Below are positions 23,829 through 37,440 of a DNA stretch of 64,000 nucleotides, in pieces. Position 1 is the first letter of the stretch; every line of letters begins with the position of its first letter. Location of the stretch: positions 28,249,001 through 28,313,000 of the forward strand of contig NC_081818.1 in assembly GCF_030704535.1 (NCBI RefSeq), written 5' to 3'. Under the pieces are notes generated by a model, which searched no databases, was not told where the DNA came from, and saw only the letters and a list, made by a program, of their open reading frames with translations. The position numbers and the translations under genes are program-made. The stretch comes from Vitis vinifera (Eukaryota; Streptophyta; Magnoliopsida; Vitales; Vitaceae).

Positions 23829-26800
23829 GAGATCTCCAATTTTGGGTCAGTTTGATTTTTGTTTTCCTTATCATTTTAAGTTCTTTTTACTTACTTCTTA
23901 GTAGAATATTGGTCTATAAGATGATATGCTATCTGTCCTCATTCAGATTTGAAATGACAATGAAAATAGTGATCAGAAATTGTGATTTTTGAGGAAGGGA
24001 TCTTTCAGAAGAGTAGAACTATCTGGGTTTCAACATATTTTCTGATTTAGAAGGGTAGAAACTAGACTTTCGTCTGTCTTTTTTTTTTCTTCACCAAATT
24101 GGGAAGTCATGAACCCCAGATGGATTTTCTGGGATTTCATCTGATTTCGCACTGCATTCAAGGGTACTGACTCCATAATTCAGATATGTCTGTCATTGGA
24201 AATTGGAACCATCATCACCACCAACAGTTTTAGGATGTCGAGACATGGTTCTGTAACCCATTTCGTGTTGGTTATATGCATTTTCAAGCCATTCAAGGAC
24301 CAGGCTCCAAGCATCACTTTGATGGAGGGCTTCAATAATAGCAGCCTGAAAAGGAATTTCCATTAATATTCAATAGCTTTAGGATCTTTGTTGCTGTGAA
24401 TGACAAGTAAATAATGCCAAGAAAGAGACACGTACTCACAAAGAAATACGGTATGGAATCAGATGAATATAATGATAAAAACATGCTCAGAATTTCCCGT
24501 TGTGGTGTGTAGAAGATGCTTCTCGAATCAAACCGAGGGAAGGAGTGCTGTTGAGGACAAAGAAGCTGTAGCCGTGGTTCTATGAATAATGAAATAGCAC
24601 TTGAAGCTGAACCTGTACTACTATTATCTAACCAAAATTCTTTGGGTCATATACCATTGCTAGGCCGATTGTCGGTGGTGTGGGTCTTGTGGTTATTAAC
24701 ATTGGAGTACCAGAAATGGCTGGGCCTTCCCAAACGATGGAAGAAGTTCAATATGATTTCTCCAGTGAGTATCATGTCATGATAGAGGAGATACACCATG
24801 ACAGGCTTTTGTCAAATTGGTACTATTATCTGAACAGTATGGGAAGGGTGTGTTCATTGGCACTTCATGCTTATATGATAAGAATATCTTGAAAAGAACT
24901 CCAAACACCGATATTCTCTATGGAATCTGTTCATTCCAAAGAAAGTATAGAGCAACTTTTGGGGCAAAAATTTTTTTTTTCTCTTCTTAGGAAGAGAATA
25001 AGTTTCTCTATTCCCTCTACTTCTTCATCTCTTTGAAAGGTATTTTGGTGCTTCTAAATGTGGTTTCTCCAAAACAACATCAAACCCTTTTAATTGGAAA
25101 GGTGTGCAAGTTGATCCATTGAACCTAAGCTTGTGTTTCTTCAATTTTTTGTTTTAGAGCCTTAAGCATGGCTTGATGACCTCTTGTAGAGTTATCTTTT
25201 GCTGATTAGTTGAGTCTCCATTGAAGTCCCATGACCTTTCTCTTCTTATGATGGAGTTTACAATTGAATTTCCCGTTGACTGTTTCTTTTCCTCGTTTTC
25301 TTTCATTACTATTTGAGATTTTTATTAATTATAGGAGATTTATCTATAGTTTGCTACCATATAGAGTCCAGAAAGTATCACTTCCAAACAAACTGGCATT
25401 TTAATCCTTGGGTCAGTGCTTAGTGGTAATGCTCATTTTGCTTCTCCTCACTCTTAGAGAGACTAATTTATCTCTGCAATTGTCCATTACTCCGTAGTTC
25501 CATTCCTTAAATCCTTTACATCTGTTGCTTTTTTATCCAATTGAGATACATCTGAGAGCATTTTTAAGTTATTAACAATTCACAGCATTGTTACCTGACC
25601 AGTTGGGGTTTGCAACATAAATTCTCCAAATCCAGTTTTCTTAGAAGCAACATCTTCATTATATGTGCAAAACTTGAGTTATTAGAATCTATCCACATCC
25701 ATTTAAGCTCCATTATGCCATTTCTCCTCGCTGAGTATGCATTTTTCTTTGAATTTTGAATAAGCTTAATTGCTGCCAGAATTTCACTCACTGTTTAAGG
25801 CACATGGCATCCTTTAGGATCAAATTCATGCACACTTGTTTGGAAATACCCATTCTGTAGCATTCTCTCAGTTCACTGTAACTAGACTGTCATCATCCCA
25901 ATGAATGAAGTCTTCCTGAGGATTTCCAGAACGTGTGTGGAAGGACATTGGCTGCCAAAGGGCAGCTTAATAAGATTGTAAGCACACTTGGCTTCCTGCC
26001 CTCCAGCCTTTGGTGCATTGCAGAGTATGAGAAGCAAATACTACAGCTATTGTTCTTTAATTTGAAATATATATATATATATATTGACCTTTGAGTTTGT
26101 TCTTTATCTATTTACAGCTTGATTTTGGAACCTGAAATTGCAAGTTTCATGGTCACCATCATTCTCGTTTCTATTCGAACTGTCTGGCTACCGAGTATGT
26201 AAAGTGTGTTATAACCATGTAGTGTAATTGTTGGCACCTAGGGGTATGTATTGAATGATGACCATGCTGCTTGAAAAGAGATGTTATCTGTGCAGAGGAA
26301 AAAATTGAGTCTGTTTTCATCAGTTTCATATTCATGGTACATCTTTCATGTTAGAATTTCTTCAATGAAGATTGCCGAATTTTAAAGTTCATGATTATTG
26401 TTGCTGCTGATTTTGCTTTCTTATTGTACATATCATAATCAGTATTCAAGAGATAATCCTTTTGACAACCCTTGACTGATATTTAGCTCCTTTCTTTAAG
26501 ATAATTTGAGATTGCCCTATTCTACCAAGGGAATTATCTGAGCTGTTGCATAGGTTCAATAACTGGTGTCTGGTCATGTGCGTGAAGTGGTGCAGACACA
26601 TTTTATAGATGAACTAAATTTGAACGGTTACCTTCAGCAAGATCTTTTTCATGACTACATTTTGAAATAGGTCAGTTTATCAACTTTGAACTCTATAGAT
26701 TTTTTACTTGGTTAAGAAGTGATTGTTGGGATTTAGTTCATATTTGTTTTATTAGTGCAACCCATAAGATCAATGGAAAAAGTTAACAACTTCTACTTCA

Positions 26801-29800
26801 AGCTAATAATAACCAGGTACTTCTCAGTAGTTTCTCATGACCACTCATGTTACCTGTTTTGATGTTTTGTCTTTAAGCTTGTTGTTTGTTACCCACATGG
26901 CTTACAGCCGTTAAGACGTGTGCCCAACAACCCATATGAGCATGCACTTCCGAATGGGAAAGTTTCCAAAGTTACTTATACGTCAGAAGATTAGGTTCAT
27001 GACACTTGGTTGGAATAATGGTATTACATTGGTTTCTGAGACCATGCTTGTTGCTTTCTTTGTACTTGAATAGAACATGGTGGAAGCAGCTATCCAATGT
27101 CATCCATTCTGACAGTCAAGGAATTTATGAAATAGAATTACTTGCTAGTCACTATTTATACCATGATAGAAAGTAGAAACCCCATTTCTTATCTGAAATT
27201 TTCGTGGGTTGGGGTCAATGCAATCTCAATTCTATGAGTTAAAACATCTGGAGTGTCAGGGTCCACTCTGAGCCTCCAACTAAGCATCTTATGTTTCATG
27301 TATTAATTCTAGGATCAACTAGGATGGTGCAGTTATGTTGTAGAGGTTCATCCCTATTTGAAAATCATGCCTAAAAACCAACATAAAATTTGTTTTCTAC
27401 TCACTAAATAACTAAAAGCCAGTGAATCTAGCCTTGTCCTAACAATCAACCCAGGTGATGCAGCTTTAGGGGTCCCTTTACTGTAGACTTGACTTGAACA
27501 ACATATTTTCCAAGGATGCATCAATAAGAACACCAACTTTTAGTTGCCTTTCTGAAGTATGTTTACACGTTTAAACTCTCTCACACACACTTTCCTGTTC
27601 AAATCAAATCATTCAGAACTCTTTCATCCCTATATAAGGGTGATGCCATCCTGGTAGTGTTCCAGCCCCTGCAAATATAAAAAAAAATGTAACAAGTATA
27701 GAAAGGATTCCAAATATTCTACTTCGGAACTTAAATTGTATAAAAGAATGAAGGCTTGTTTCTTAGGCTATTATAAAGTGCTTAGAGAACCTAATAATAT
27801 TTTGTGATACAGTGCAATTCTTACTAAAACTGAGGATTGATTGATTCACAAGCCTGCACAGTTGTTGAAAAAAAATGGCGTAAGTTATGAAAGTAGGTGC
27901 TATTTACTTCTTTTAATTCGTTGAGATGTGATTATAATATCATGTTATACAGAAAAGTTTGGTGGAAAGAACAATGTTTAAGAATCTAGCATTAGGCCTC
28001 CATAAAAATCAAAGCATAATATAATTCAAAGGTCGTTCATTGGTACATACCAGTTGCTTGGGTGGGTAGACATGGTTGGCAAAACCCGTTACTTTCCAAC
28101 TTATTGTTCTTGAAAGTTTTTGCGAATTTAGCCCTTTTTATCCCATAGCTGAAGAATCTTTTCTCCTCTCCCTCATCCTGCCCCATTTGGCCAAAAGAGG
28201 ACCCATGTGTTGGGGTTTAGTTTAGTCATAGGAGAAGGGTTCATATTTTTATAAATTTAGGGGATGGAAGCATCTTCCTCTTTCAACTAAGCTTAGGATT
28301 ACACCTCTGCTAGATATATGAATCAGCTAAAAAGCTTAGTCTTTATGAGGAACAGGGTCCAATTATTGAGTGCTTTAGGAAGATCTAGGCTACATGGAGT
28401 GAGCCAAAATATAAGGCTAATATATAGTAGAATCAAACATTAATAGTTGGAAAGTATTTTGGAAGCCTCCCAAAAGTATTCATATTGTCTTTTTTCAAGT
28501 TTTGACATCTTCCCTGTTCCTAATCAAGTCATAGCTAAATTACATTGCTAAGGTGTGGCGACCCTGGTTACCACAGTTCAGCCATATTGACCTTCCTGGT
28601 CTAAACCCAATTTGAAATTGGACATCTCACCAAACAGACAAGTGGGAGAATCTCGACAGGCATCCCAGACACCATCACAATCTTGTTCTCTTGTCAAAGC
28701 AGTCATTGCTTTTCTTATCTACCAACTGGAGCCTTTTGGAACTCTTTTGAGTGTTTGTCTTCTCTTGGTATAGTCTTAGCCTGTGGACTGGCTTATGGGC
28801 CCTATGGAGAGTATTGTCTCTTGTTGAAGGCACATTGATATTTAACACTGTTTTGTTATTGTGATAATTGTGATCTATTATATATGACTTGTATATACAA
28901 TATTTATTGTGTATGTTGGCGATGCCTGACCATTTGATGTGATAATACATCTAATGTAGCTATCAGTACTATACGTGGCCCGTTTTCTACATGAAGTAGC
29001 CTGATCAGGATCCTTTATCTTGTGTCACTATTGTATCATCTGTAGCCTTCATATTGATTTTGAATGGGGTCTATGTTTTGAACTGGTCGTTGATCTTGAC
29101 ATAAGAACTGTTGGTTGGATGGTTAGTCCTATTACAATGGCATGGTCCATCAGAGGAGCATCCCACTGTCCATGTGAGCTGAAATTTCATTGATCCACAG
29201 TTGGGATGGAGCCTATTCAGGCCCTATTCAGGGTTAGGCCTAGGCTCCTAGCATCTGAATTGGACTGTTATCATCTACAGACACTTGACTCCAGTGCTGC
29301 AACATAGGATCTGGCACAAAAATGCCTTCATTAATGGTTCCAGTGCCCAGGTGAAGCCGGTGTTTTTGGACCTCTGCCCTGGACTGTAGGTCACATAACA
29401 CACACCGTGCATACTTCACTCAATAGAACTAGATGTCACATGGTGGATAGAAAAACTCAGGTTGTCATTAAGTATCCAAATCAATGATTACGCTTCCTGC
29501 ATTTAAATACTGATCTGACAGATTTAAAAAATGCAGTTCCTTTCTTCGAATGCACATCAGTATATTAATATCATATACACACACTCAAAATCAGTTAGTG
29601 AAGTGAAAGTTCCAGATATTATACTAAAATGATGGGTACAGCCATGGCCAGGGTAGCTGATCACATGGGACTTGTAGTGGGACAGGGCTCTCACATGTGA
29701 GCTTGCCAAACAGCCAAGACAAAGGCGTTCCGAAAGGTGAATATTGGGCATATCGTCTATGCCAGTGGGCATAGCTGGATGAGGTTTTAAGCTGCCAATG

Positions 29801-30828
29801 TTTGGTCGCTAGGAAACACACCCATCCAAGGCCATAAAACTTCAAGCCCCTTTTGTTTCTTTACTGGAATTTATCTTAAAATGACTTGATCTTATCTCTA
29901 TTCACTATGCTGCCTAGCTGCTAGACTTTTTCCCACTACAGATAAATTCCTCTCTTGTTTCCACAGGTTGCATCAAATGGGTCTCTGAGTCAGAATAATG
30001 GCTTCCATTTTCTTTCCCTTTCTCTAAGTGACAGTTAATATATATGTTTTATATGGATTGAAACACACGGGTGAAGTAACTGTATTAACCAACAAATCAA
30101 ACTATAGAGGTGTCAAACTTATCCAACTTCTAGCAGTGAGGACTTGCCTCAGTCTGGTTCACATGGCTTCTCAATCCTCCCAGGGTGGGAGGCTCCACTT
30201 CACTAAATTCTGCATTTTGAGGTGAGCTGATCCCCCCTTTTTTTAACCCTCAACAACAACTAAAATAAGCCAATGTAGGCCCGTCTATTTGGAAAATGTG
30301 AGCATATAAATAATATAAAGTAAGTTTTATCTCTCTTATAAGATACACACCCAATTCTTGGAGCATATCTTTAAAAGTGCTTCTTCATCTAACCCTATTA
30401 TCAGTATTGTGGCACCACACCAGAAGCTTTAATAGCATCTCAAAAGAATCTTCTCCTTCCCGTTCTCTATGTTTACAACATAAATTCCTGGACTAGTATT
30501 TTTGGAAAAGCTTTATGGTTGGATATAATGACGGGGAATATGATATGAAATCTTGTTAGATATTTGAGACTCCTTTGTAAGGGTTCGGTTTTTTCTATTT
30601 GGTCCTCACATCAATATAGGTCAAAGGTGTAACTATTTACAGTTTTAAATGCATCTACGTTATAAAGGTATTGTCTAAATTTTTTTCCTTCAATTAATGT
30701 GAGATATTACAATTACCATTAGGTCAAGGATTGGTATAATTTGTAATGATTTGCTGATATCCAAATCGGCTTTTAAGGTTAAGAATCAGTATTATTTGTA
30801 ATGACTTATTGTCTCTTGCCATAAAAAA

Positions 30829-31461
30829 TAGGGGTAGTAAAATTAGACACGATTCATAAACACGATGTGAATCCAACATGCTTTTCAAGGGTTTGGATTG
30901 AGTATAAATAGGTTTGGGTCAAATTCGTGTTGATTTGTATAATTCATTTAATAAATAGGTAATTTTTAGGTCAACATGTTTTTTATTGGTTTGAATTGAG
31001 TATAAATGGGTTTAAGTCAAATTCGTGTTGATTTGTATAACTTGTTTAATAAATAGGTAATTTTTAAGTCAATTTACATAATATGAATTTTACCTTAATG
31101 GACCAATCTAATAGTCTTATTATTAACTTAATTATATATTTAAACTATTTAACTTAAATTTGACTCATTTTAAATTTATTTTTAAATAAATAAATCAATT
31201 GAGTTTATTAACATGTTTGGTTAAGACATTAATCATATAAACATGTATAAGAACTAACTCAACATCACTATTAAATATGAGAATTTGATTGTTAAATGTG
31301 TTAAATAGGTTATACATGTTACTTGTTTAATAATTAGATAGTATTTGAGTTTTTATTTTTGACATGATTATTATTTATCGGGTTTGGGTTGAGTTATGTA
31401 GTTGAATATCTAAACTCCGACATGATACAAACATGACCCACCAATATGAATTGTCACTCCA
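30829..31461. mobile_element. Non-autonomous TIR-like element with AGGGGT...CACTCC ends
   Basis: The left end reads AGGGGTAGTAAAATTAGACACG. The right end, ATGAATTGTCACTCC, is its imperfect inverted complement. Both are of the AGGGGTGGCAA class common in plant genomes. The inside has no coding capacity and contains a 98-bp tandem duplication: AGTATAAAT at 30901 and 30999, each followed by GGTTT, TCAAATTCGTGTTGATTTGTATAA and ATAAATAGGTAATTTTTA. The superfamily is unassigned. Confidence 0.5.
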
Positions 31462-31964
31462 AATTCAAAGCATATTATATGTCTAATATAATAATATCAA
31501 GGTATTCCGTTTTTTTCCACGACCCTATTACTATTTGTAATGGTCTGTTTCCTTCTATATAAACATGGTTCACCCAATCACTTTCGGGTTAAGAATCGAG
31601 GATGCAATGGTTTGGACTTTGGAGGAGTATGAGAGGTCCACATCTGAACTTCCTACCATCAATGTAATAACAAAAATAACAATGTACATTTTGTATACTT
31701 ACCTACAAAGATAAAAGCTTATAATAAGAGTCACGAGAAAATGGAAACCAGAGCAGGCGGTTGTAGTAAAAGCATGTCATGCTCATGCATGCGACCTGGT
31801 CGCAATAATGGTGTCTACGTAACAATGAACGTGGCTTGCATGGACCATTGCATCATATCCATCATTCTCACACTCATCTTTCATCATCCATCCATATGGG
31901 TTGTTCACATCTAAACAACATTTTCAATAAATTAATATTTTAACCTTTTATTGTCTAATAATTT

Positions 31965-32470
31965 CCAAATGTATTTTTTTATTAGAAAACTAAATTTTAT
32001 TTTAAATAAAAACAATTATTTTCAAGAATAATTCCTTGATTTTTATGTGAACCAACCAAATATGTTTTTGGAAAATTATGGAAATGTATGACTTATTTAA
32101 TAATTATTTTCAAGAACATTTTTTGTTCTTTAAAATAAAAAATCTAGAAAATATGTTTGGTAATCAAAAACCATTTTTTGTTTTCTATTCTTAACAATAA
32201 AAAATATAGTATTTTTAGATAATATCTTTTAATCATTTTCTATTGTTTTTATTTATTTTCTTAGATCTATTTTAAAAAATAATTATACAAATATGAAAAA
32301 TGATTAAAAATAAAATATTAGACATAAAAAAATATTTTTAAAATATTAAAAACAAGTTAAAAGCATTTTAGGTTTCAAATATATTTTTAAAAAACAATTT
32401 TTAAGAACTGCTTTTAAAAATTGTTTTTTATAACTGTTTTCCAAAACGGTTATCAAATTTATCCATAGTT
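31965..32470 (-). repeat. AT-rich dispersed repeat, minus orientation
   Basis: AT-rich block with runs such as AAAATTGTTTTTTATAACTGTTTTCCAAAACGGTTATCAAATTTATCC at its right edge (quoted only in part by motif: GTTATCAAATT). It is the inverted counterpart of the blocks at 36949-37320, 41971-42518 and 47652-48022, which begin with ...GTTTGGTAA. A second AT-rich block at about 32585-32925 ends in CAAACAAGTCCTAA and may be a relative. Likely MITE copies. Confidence 0.45.
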
Positions 32471-33273
32471 TCTTACAATATGATTTTGAAACTTGAATTT
32501 AGATGATGAAAAACCAATGCATCCTATCTATTTCCTCTTTCTTCTTCATGAGCAAGCAACCAAAAGAAAATCTGAGGGATGGTGTATAAATTGCATCAAA
32601 ATTAGGATATTAAAATCGACTTCTATCATATGAAACAACATAATTGTTTTCATAATTCAAAAGAAATATGGAGTAATTTTTTAAAGAAAAAAAAATCCAT
32701 TTTGATGGTTTTTTCCATAAAAAGAAAAAAAATGTGATTTTTGAAAGAATCATTTACCAAATGATTATTTGGTTAAATTTTTAGAAAATTGTCATAATGA
32801 AACACTTTCGATAATTAGGTAATACTGATTGAATGATTTCTAATTCTCAGTAAAAAAATTAAATTAGATACTCTAAAAAGTGTTTTTACAAAAATCAATC
32901 CAAACAAGTCCTAAATTAAGATTTCACTCAGCAGATTAACAAGTGTGTCAAAGACTGATAGCTTAATCAATGACTTTACATCTTATCACATGAGGAAAAG
33001 GAGCAGTAGGGGGCATGAGATTTGCCATAATTGTTGAATCCAGTTGATGTTAGGCACAGAGTCAATTACAAAAACAGTAATCCTCCATTGGAAATTACAG
33101 GCCACCAAACCAATCACAGCCCAGAGAGAGAGATTTTCATGGCAATGGATCTGTATTTTGGCTGGCTCTAGCTGTCAATTCGCCGAAAACATGTCAATGC
33201 CTGTGTGGGAGTCCAAGTCTAGGCTTGAAGTGAACTCACCTGATTATTTCTCAGCACAGTGACAGTCCACATA

Positions 33274-33281
33274 CTATATAA
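33274..33281 (+). promoter_or_regulatory. Candidate TATA box of the CSLC5-type gene
   Basis: CTATATAA lies about 260 bp upstream of the start codon and is followed by a CT-rich leader. The distance implies a 5' leader of roughly 230 nt, reasonable for this family. Confidence 0.5.
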
Positions 33282-33537
33282 CCTTCTCTTCTTTTTGTTT
33301 ACTAGTAGCAGCCCTCACAAGCATTTCAGAATTCTGTGTTTTCTCTCATCTCTCACAGATGACAATGGCTTCTTGATTTGCTTTCCTGCTTCATAGCTTC
33401 ATCTGAATTTCTGGTTTCTGTTCCATTCTCCTTTCATGGTTTCATAGCTTCATAATTGAATTCCCAGTACCATCTGTTGCTTTTAGTCTGAAGTTTTGAT
33501 CTGGGTGTTGGTTTTTCTTCTGGGAATTCTGGGGAAA

Positions 33538-35831
33538 ATGGCTCCAAGCTCGGTTGTACTCACAATCGAAAAGCCTAGCAACTTCTCTCTAGTGGAGATC
33601 ACAGGTTCAAAGACATCCATGTTTCCCGAGAAGGAAAAGGCTGCTAGTCCCAAGCAGTTTACATGGGTTCTTCTCTTGAAAGTTCACAGAGCTCTTGCTT
33701 GCCTTTCATGGCTGGCGACTGGTGCGTGGACTGTGTTTGTTGCAGCCAAGAAGCGTTTGGCATTATCTGAGATAAAGGAAGAAGAACCCACGAACAGGGG
33801 AAGGTTGTACAGATTCATCAGAGCTTTTGTCTTCATTTCAATAGTGGCTTTGTTCATGGAAGTCATTGCCCATTTCAAGAAATGGAATTTGAATCTGATT
33901 CAGCCATTGGAGGTCCAGGGCCTTGTGCAGTGGTCCTACATGGCTTGGCTGTCCTTCAGAGTTGATTACATTGCCCCTTTGGTTCTAATTCTTTCCAAAT
34001 TCTGCATTGTCCTTTTCTTGATTCAATCTCTCGATCGGCTTTTTCTCTGTTTTGGCTGTTTCTGGATTAAGCACAAGAAGTTGAAGCCCGAGATGGATGC
34101 AGACGCCTATGACATTGAGGATGGCTCAAGTTTCCCAATGGTCCTTGTTCAGATTCCAATGTGCAATGAAAAAGAGGTAATCCCACCTTCACTCTAGATT
34201 CTTTCTGAATTTTCTTGGGATAAAGGAAAATGAAAGTGAAATTTTACAGCCTTCTGTTGCTTGATTTTGATCTGATGCATACATATTGTGTGGTATGAAG
34301 GTATATGCACAATCAATCTCTGCAGTCTGTCAGCTGGATTGGCCGAGGGAGCGGCTCCTGATTCAAGTTCTCGATGACTCAGACGATGAAAATGTACAGC
34401 TACTAATAAAAAATGAAGTCTCTTCATGGAACCAGAAAGGGGTGAACATAATCTACAGACATCGATTTGTAAGAACCGGGTACAAAGCTGGCAATCTGAA
34501 ATCAGCCATGGCCTGTGACTATGTTAAAGACTACGAGTTTGTTGCCATTTTCGACGCAGACTTCCAGCCCAATCCTGATTTCCTCAAGCAAACAATCCCT
34601 CACTTTAAGGTATTAACTAGTACTGAATCTACTGATAGTGGGATTATCTTTTATTCAACTCCCTGACCTTAACCAATCTTCTGATCTGCAGGGAAATCCT
34701 GAGGTGGGTCTTGTCCAGGCTCGGTGGTCTTTTGTGAACAAGGATGAGAATCTACTCACTAGGCTCCAGAACATCAATCTGTGCTTCCATTTCGAGGTGG
34801 AACAGCAAGTCAATGGCCTTTTCCTCGAATTCTTCGGGTTCAATGGGACTGCAGGTGTGTGGAGAATTAAGGCCTTAGAGGAGTCAGGAGGATGGCTGGA
34901 GAGAACAACAGTTGAGGATATGGACATTGCCGTCCGAGCCCACTTGCATGGGTGGAAGTTCATCTTCCTCAATGATGTCAAAGTGCCCTGTGAATTACCA
35001 GAGTCCTATCAAGCTTACAAGAAGCAGCAGCATCGCTGGCATTCTGGTCCAATGCAGCTCTTCAGATTATGCCTCCCTGCTATCGTAACCTCCAAGGTTT
35101 CCTCACTTCCTCCTCCACTCATCACTGCTAAGTTCTCAATACAAATATATATGCAGCCATTCACTTACAGTATGTTCTTGTTCTTGCAGATGGGGATATG
35201 GAAGAAGGCCAATTTGATATTCCTGTTCTTTCTTCTAAGGAAACTAATTCTTCCCTTCTACTCATTCACACTCTTCTGTATCATACTTCCATTAACCATG
35301 TTCATACCGGAGGCTGAATTGCCTGTTTGGGTGATCTGCTACATCCCCATTTTCATGTCCCTTTTGAACATTCTCCCAGCCCCAAAATCATTCCCATTCC
35401 TAGTCCCATACCTACTATTCGAAAACACAATGTCTGTCACAAAATTCAATGCCATGGTATCAGGGCTATTTCAGCTGGGAAGCGCCTACGAATGGGTGGT
35501 GACAAAGAAGACAGGCAGGTCATCAGAATCAGACTTACTAGCCATGGCAGAGAAGGAATCAAAGTCTTCAAACCAGGAAAAGATCCAGAGGAGACTATCT
35601 GAATCTGGCCTGGAAATGCTAAGCAAAGTGAAGGAACAGAAGGCCCCTCATCTGAAGAAGAAGAAGAGAAACAGGCTCTACAGGAAGGAGCTGGCACTGG
35701 CTTTTCTTCTGCTTACTGCCTCTGCAAGAAGCCTACTGTCAGCACATGGGGTTCACTTCTACTTCTTGCTTTTCCAGGGACTGTCTTTTCTGGTGGTGGG
35801 ATTGGACTTAATTGGGGAGCAGATGAGCTGA
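33538..35831 (+). CDS. CSLC5: CSLC5-type xyloglucan glucan synthase (cellulose synthase-like C)
   Basis: Four exons: 33538-34176, 34301-34609, 34692-35096 and 35190-35831. All introns are phase 0, GT-AG. They give 664 aa (Arabidopsis CSLC5 is about 690). CSLC enzymes are Golgi multi-pass GT2 proteins making the beta-1,4-glucan backbone of xyloglucan. The catalytic set is complete: D238 in LDDSDD, DAD at 298-300, ED at 391-392 (TTVEDMD), and Q428-x-x-R431-W432 (QQHRW). Membrane segments are visible near 71-85, 105-115 and 150-180, with several after residue 452. The N-terminus ([21 protein letters not shown]) and C-terminus ([12 protein letters not shown]) match CSLC5 better than CSLC4 or CSLC12, from memory. 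The first ATG of the open frame (33496) would add 14 residues; the family start is at 33538. It is intact. Confidence 0.93.
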
Positions 35832-36948
35832 AAATTGGAATACGTAAATTAATTTCCTAGCTCGAGCTTATGTTTTTGGTAGCTTATACTACAACAGATG
35901 GTTTGGGATTGGATTTGATTTCAGATTAGGAGTAATTTCATATTGAAACAGTACTAAAAAGGAGTTGACAGATGAAGGTTGAGTTGATTGTAAAATCTTA
36001 TATGTTATCATTGTTTGCAACAATGAGGACATCAGTAAAGAAAGCAACTTCAACACGATCTTAGAAATTAGATTTTTTTTAGAATAGAAAATCATTTACA
36101 AATTTAAAAATCATGTTTTCAAAAACATATTTTTGAAAATTTGTTCTCAACAAGTTGTTATCGAGAATAAATTTAAGGTATTTCAATTGTTTTGTACATA
36201 AAAATATAAAGAAATTTTTTACTCTGAAAAAAAGTTTGTTATATTTGAGTTTCTAAATAAAATTTTGTTTCTCAAAATAAATTAAGAGTTATTTTGAAAA
36301 ACAGTTTTTAAAAATTATTTTTGAAGGGCAGAATAATTATGGAGTTTGAGAGAAAATAATTTGACACCATTAAAACTAAAAGAGTTCAATTTTTCTACAA
36401 TTTTGAAATATTTCTATTTAAAATTTTATTATCTTATATTAATGAAAAATATTTGTAGTCACTTATATATTTATTCCGGTTAATTTAAAACTTGATATGA
36501 ATGAGAAATGGAATAAAATTAAATATAAAATAATTAAATATGAATTTTAATTTTGAAATTTAATTTCCTTAATTATTTGAATTTGAATTAAATACTTAAT
36601 AATTTGTTTGATATTTCAATAATATTTTTTCTTTTTTACTTAAATTGATTTTTTTAGTTTATCTTACTAAATATATTATCAAATAGAAAATTTTAAAAAT
36701 TTTCTGAAAAATACTTTTTCAAAACTCTTTTTAAAAACTTTTTACTAATATTTTGTAAAATAAAAATTTGTTTGAAAGCCTAAAATGCTTTTAACTTATT
36801 TTTAATATTTTTAAGTGTGTTTTAAAAATAATTTTTATGTCTAGAATCTTATATTTAATCATTATACATGTTTGTATAATTATTTTTTTAAACAATTCTA
36901 AAAAGCCAAGTGAAAATAACTTAAAAAAATATTGTTTGAAAACACGAT
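35832..36948. repeat. 3' flank then AT-rich repeat DNA
   Basis: The first 150-200 bases are the likely 3' UTR of the CSLC5-type gene. From about 36060 the sequence is very AT-rich with recurrent poly(A/T) words such as TTTTTAAAAATTATTTTTGAA. No gene is seen. It resembles decayed copies of the dispersed AT-rich repeat found at 36949-37320. Confidence 0.45.
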
Positions 36949-37320
36949 AGGCTTATTTGGTAAATGTTTTTTAAAATAGTTTTTAAAAACAACTTTTGAA
37001 AATTGTTCTATAAAAGTATGTTTGAAACTTAAAATATTTTAAACTTATTTTTAATACTTTCAAATATGTTTTAAAAATAATTTTTATTTCTAGTGTTTTA
37101 TTTTTAATCATTCTACATGTTTGTACAATTGTCTTTTAAAGTAATTCTAAAAAAACAAGTGAAAATAATATAAAATAATTAAAAAATATTTTTCAAAAAC
37201 ACCCTACTTTTTGTTCTTAATGATAGAAAACAAAAAAAAAAGCTTTTTATTATCAAATATGTTTTCTTATTTTTTTGTTTTAGATAATAGAAAATTGTTC
37301 TCGTTGCCAAATAGACTTCA
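36949..37320 (+). repeat. AT-rich MITE-like repeat
   Basis: It begins GGCTTATTTGGTAAATG and ends CGTTGCCAAATAGACTTC, an imperfect inverted pair. Inside are family words shared with 47652-48022: TTTTAATAC/TTTTTAAATATGTTTTAAAAAT, GTGTTTTATTTTTAATCATTCT, and AAGTGAAAATAATATAAAAT. There is no coding capacity. Confidence 0.5.
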
Positions 37321-37440
37321 TATTTTCTGTTTTAGAAAATAGAAAATGGAAAACATTTTCTTTATTATTATTAAACGTATTTTCTAACTTTTTTATTTTG
37401 AAAAATAAAAAATTATTGTCGAAAATAGTTTTGAAGACCC

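Larger units (their letters stand above)
23829..33260. other. Gene-poor region with decayed repeats
   Basis: No exon series or known domain could be assembled. The longest frames (about 24582-24892, 25591-25791, 28675-28950, 29557-29845) are under 100 codons and match nothing I recognise. An (ATT)n and A-run microsatellite pair lies just to the left at 22753-22804. A (TA)n run lies near 26066-26085. A TIR-type element lies at 30829-31461 and AT-rich repeat copies at 31965-32925. A non-coding transcript or a fast-evolving gene cannot be excluded. Confidence 0.4.

Noticed and set aside
24582-24892. Overlapping frames that could be an exon
   Set aside because: No recognisable domain, no convincing partner exons or splice phase, two frames equally open.
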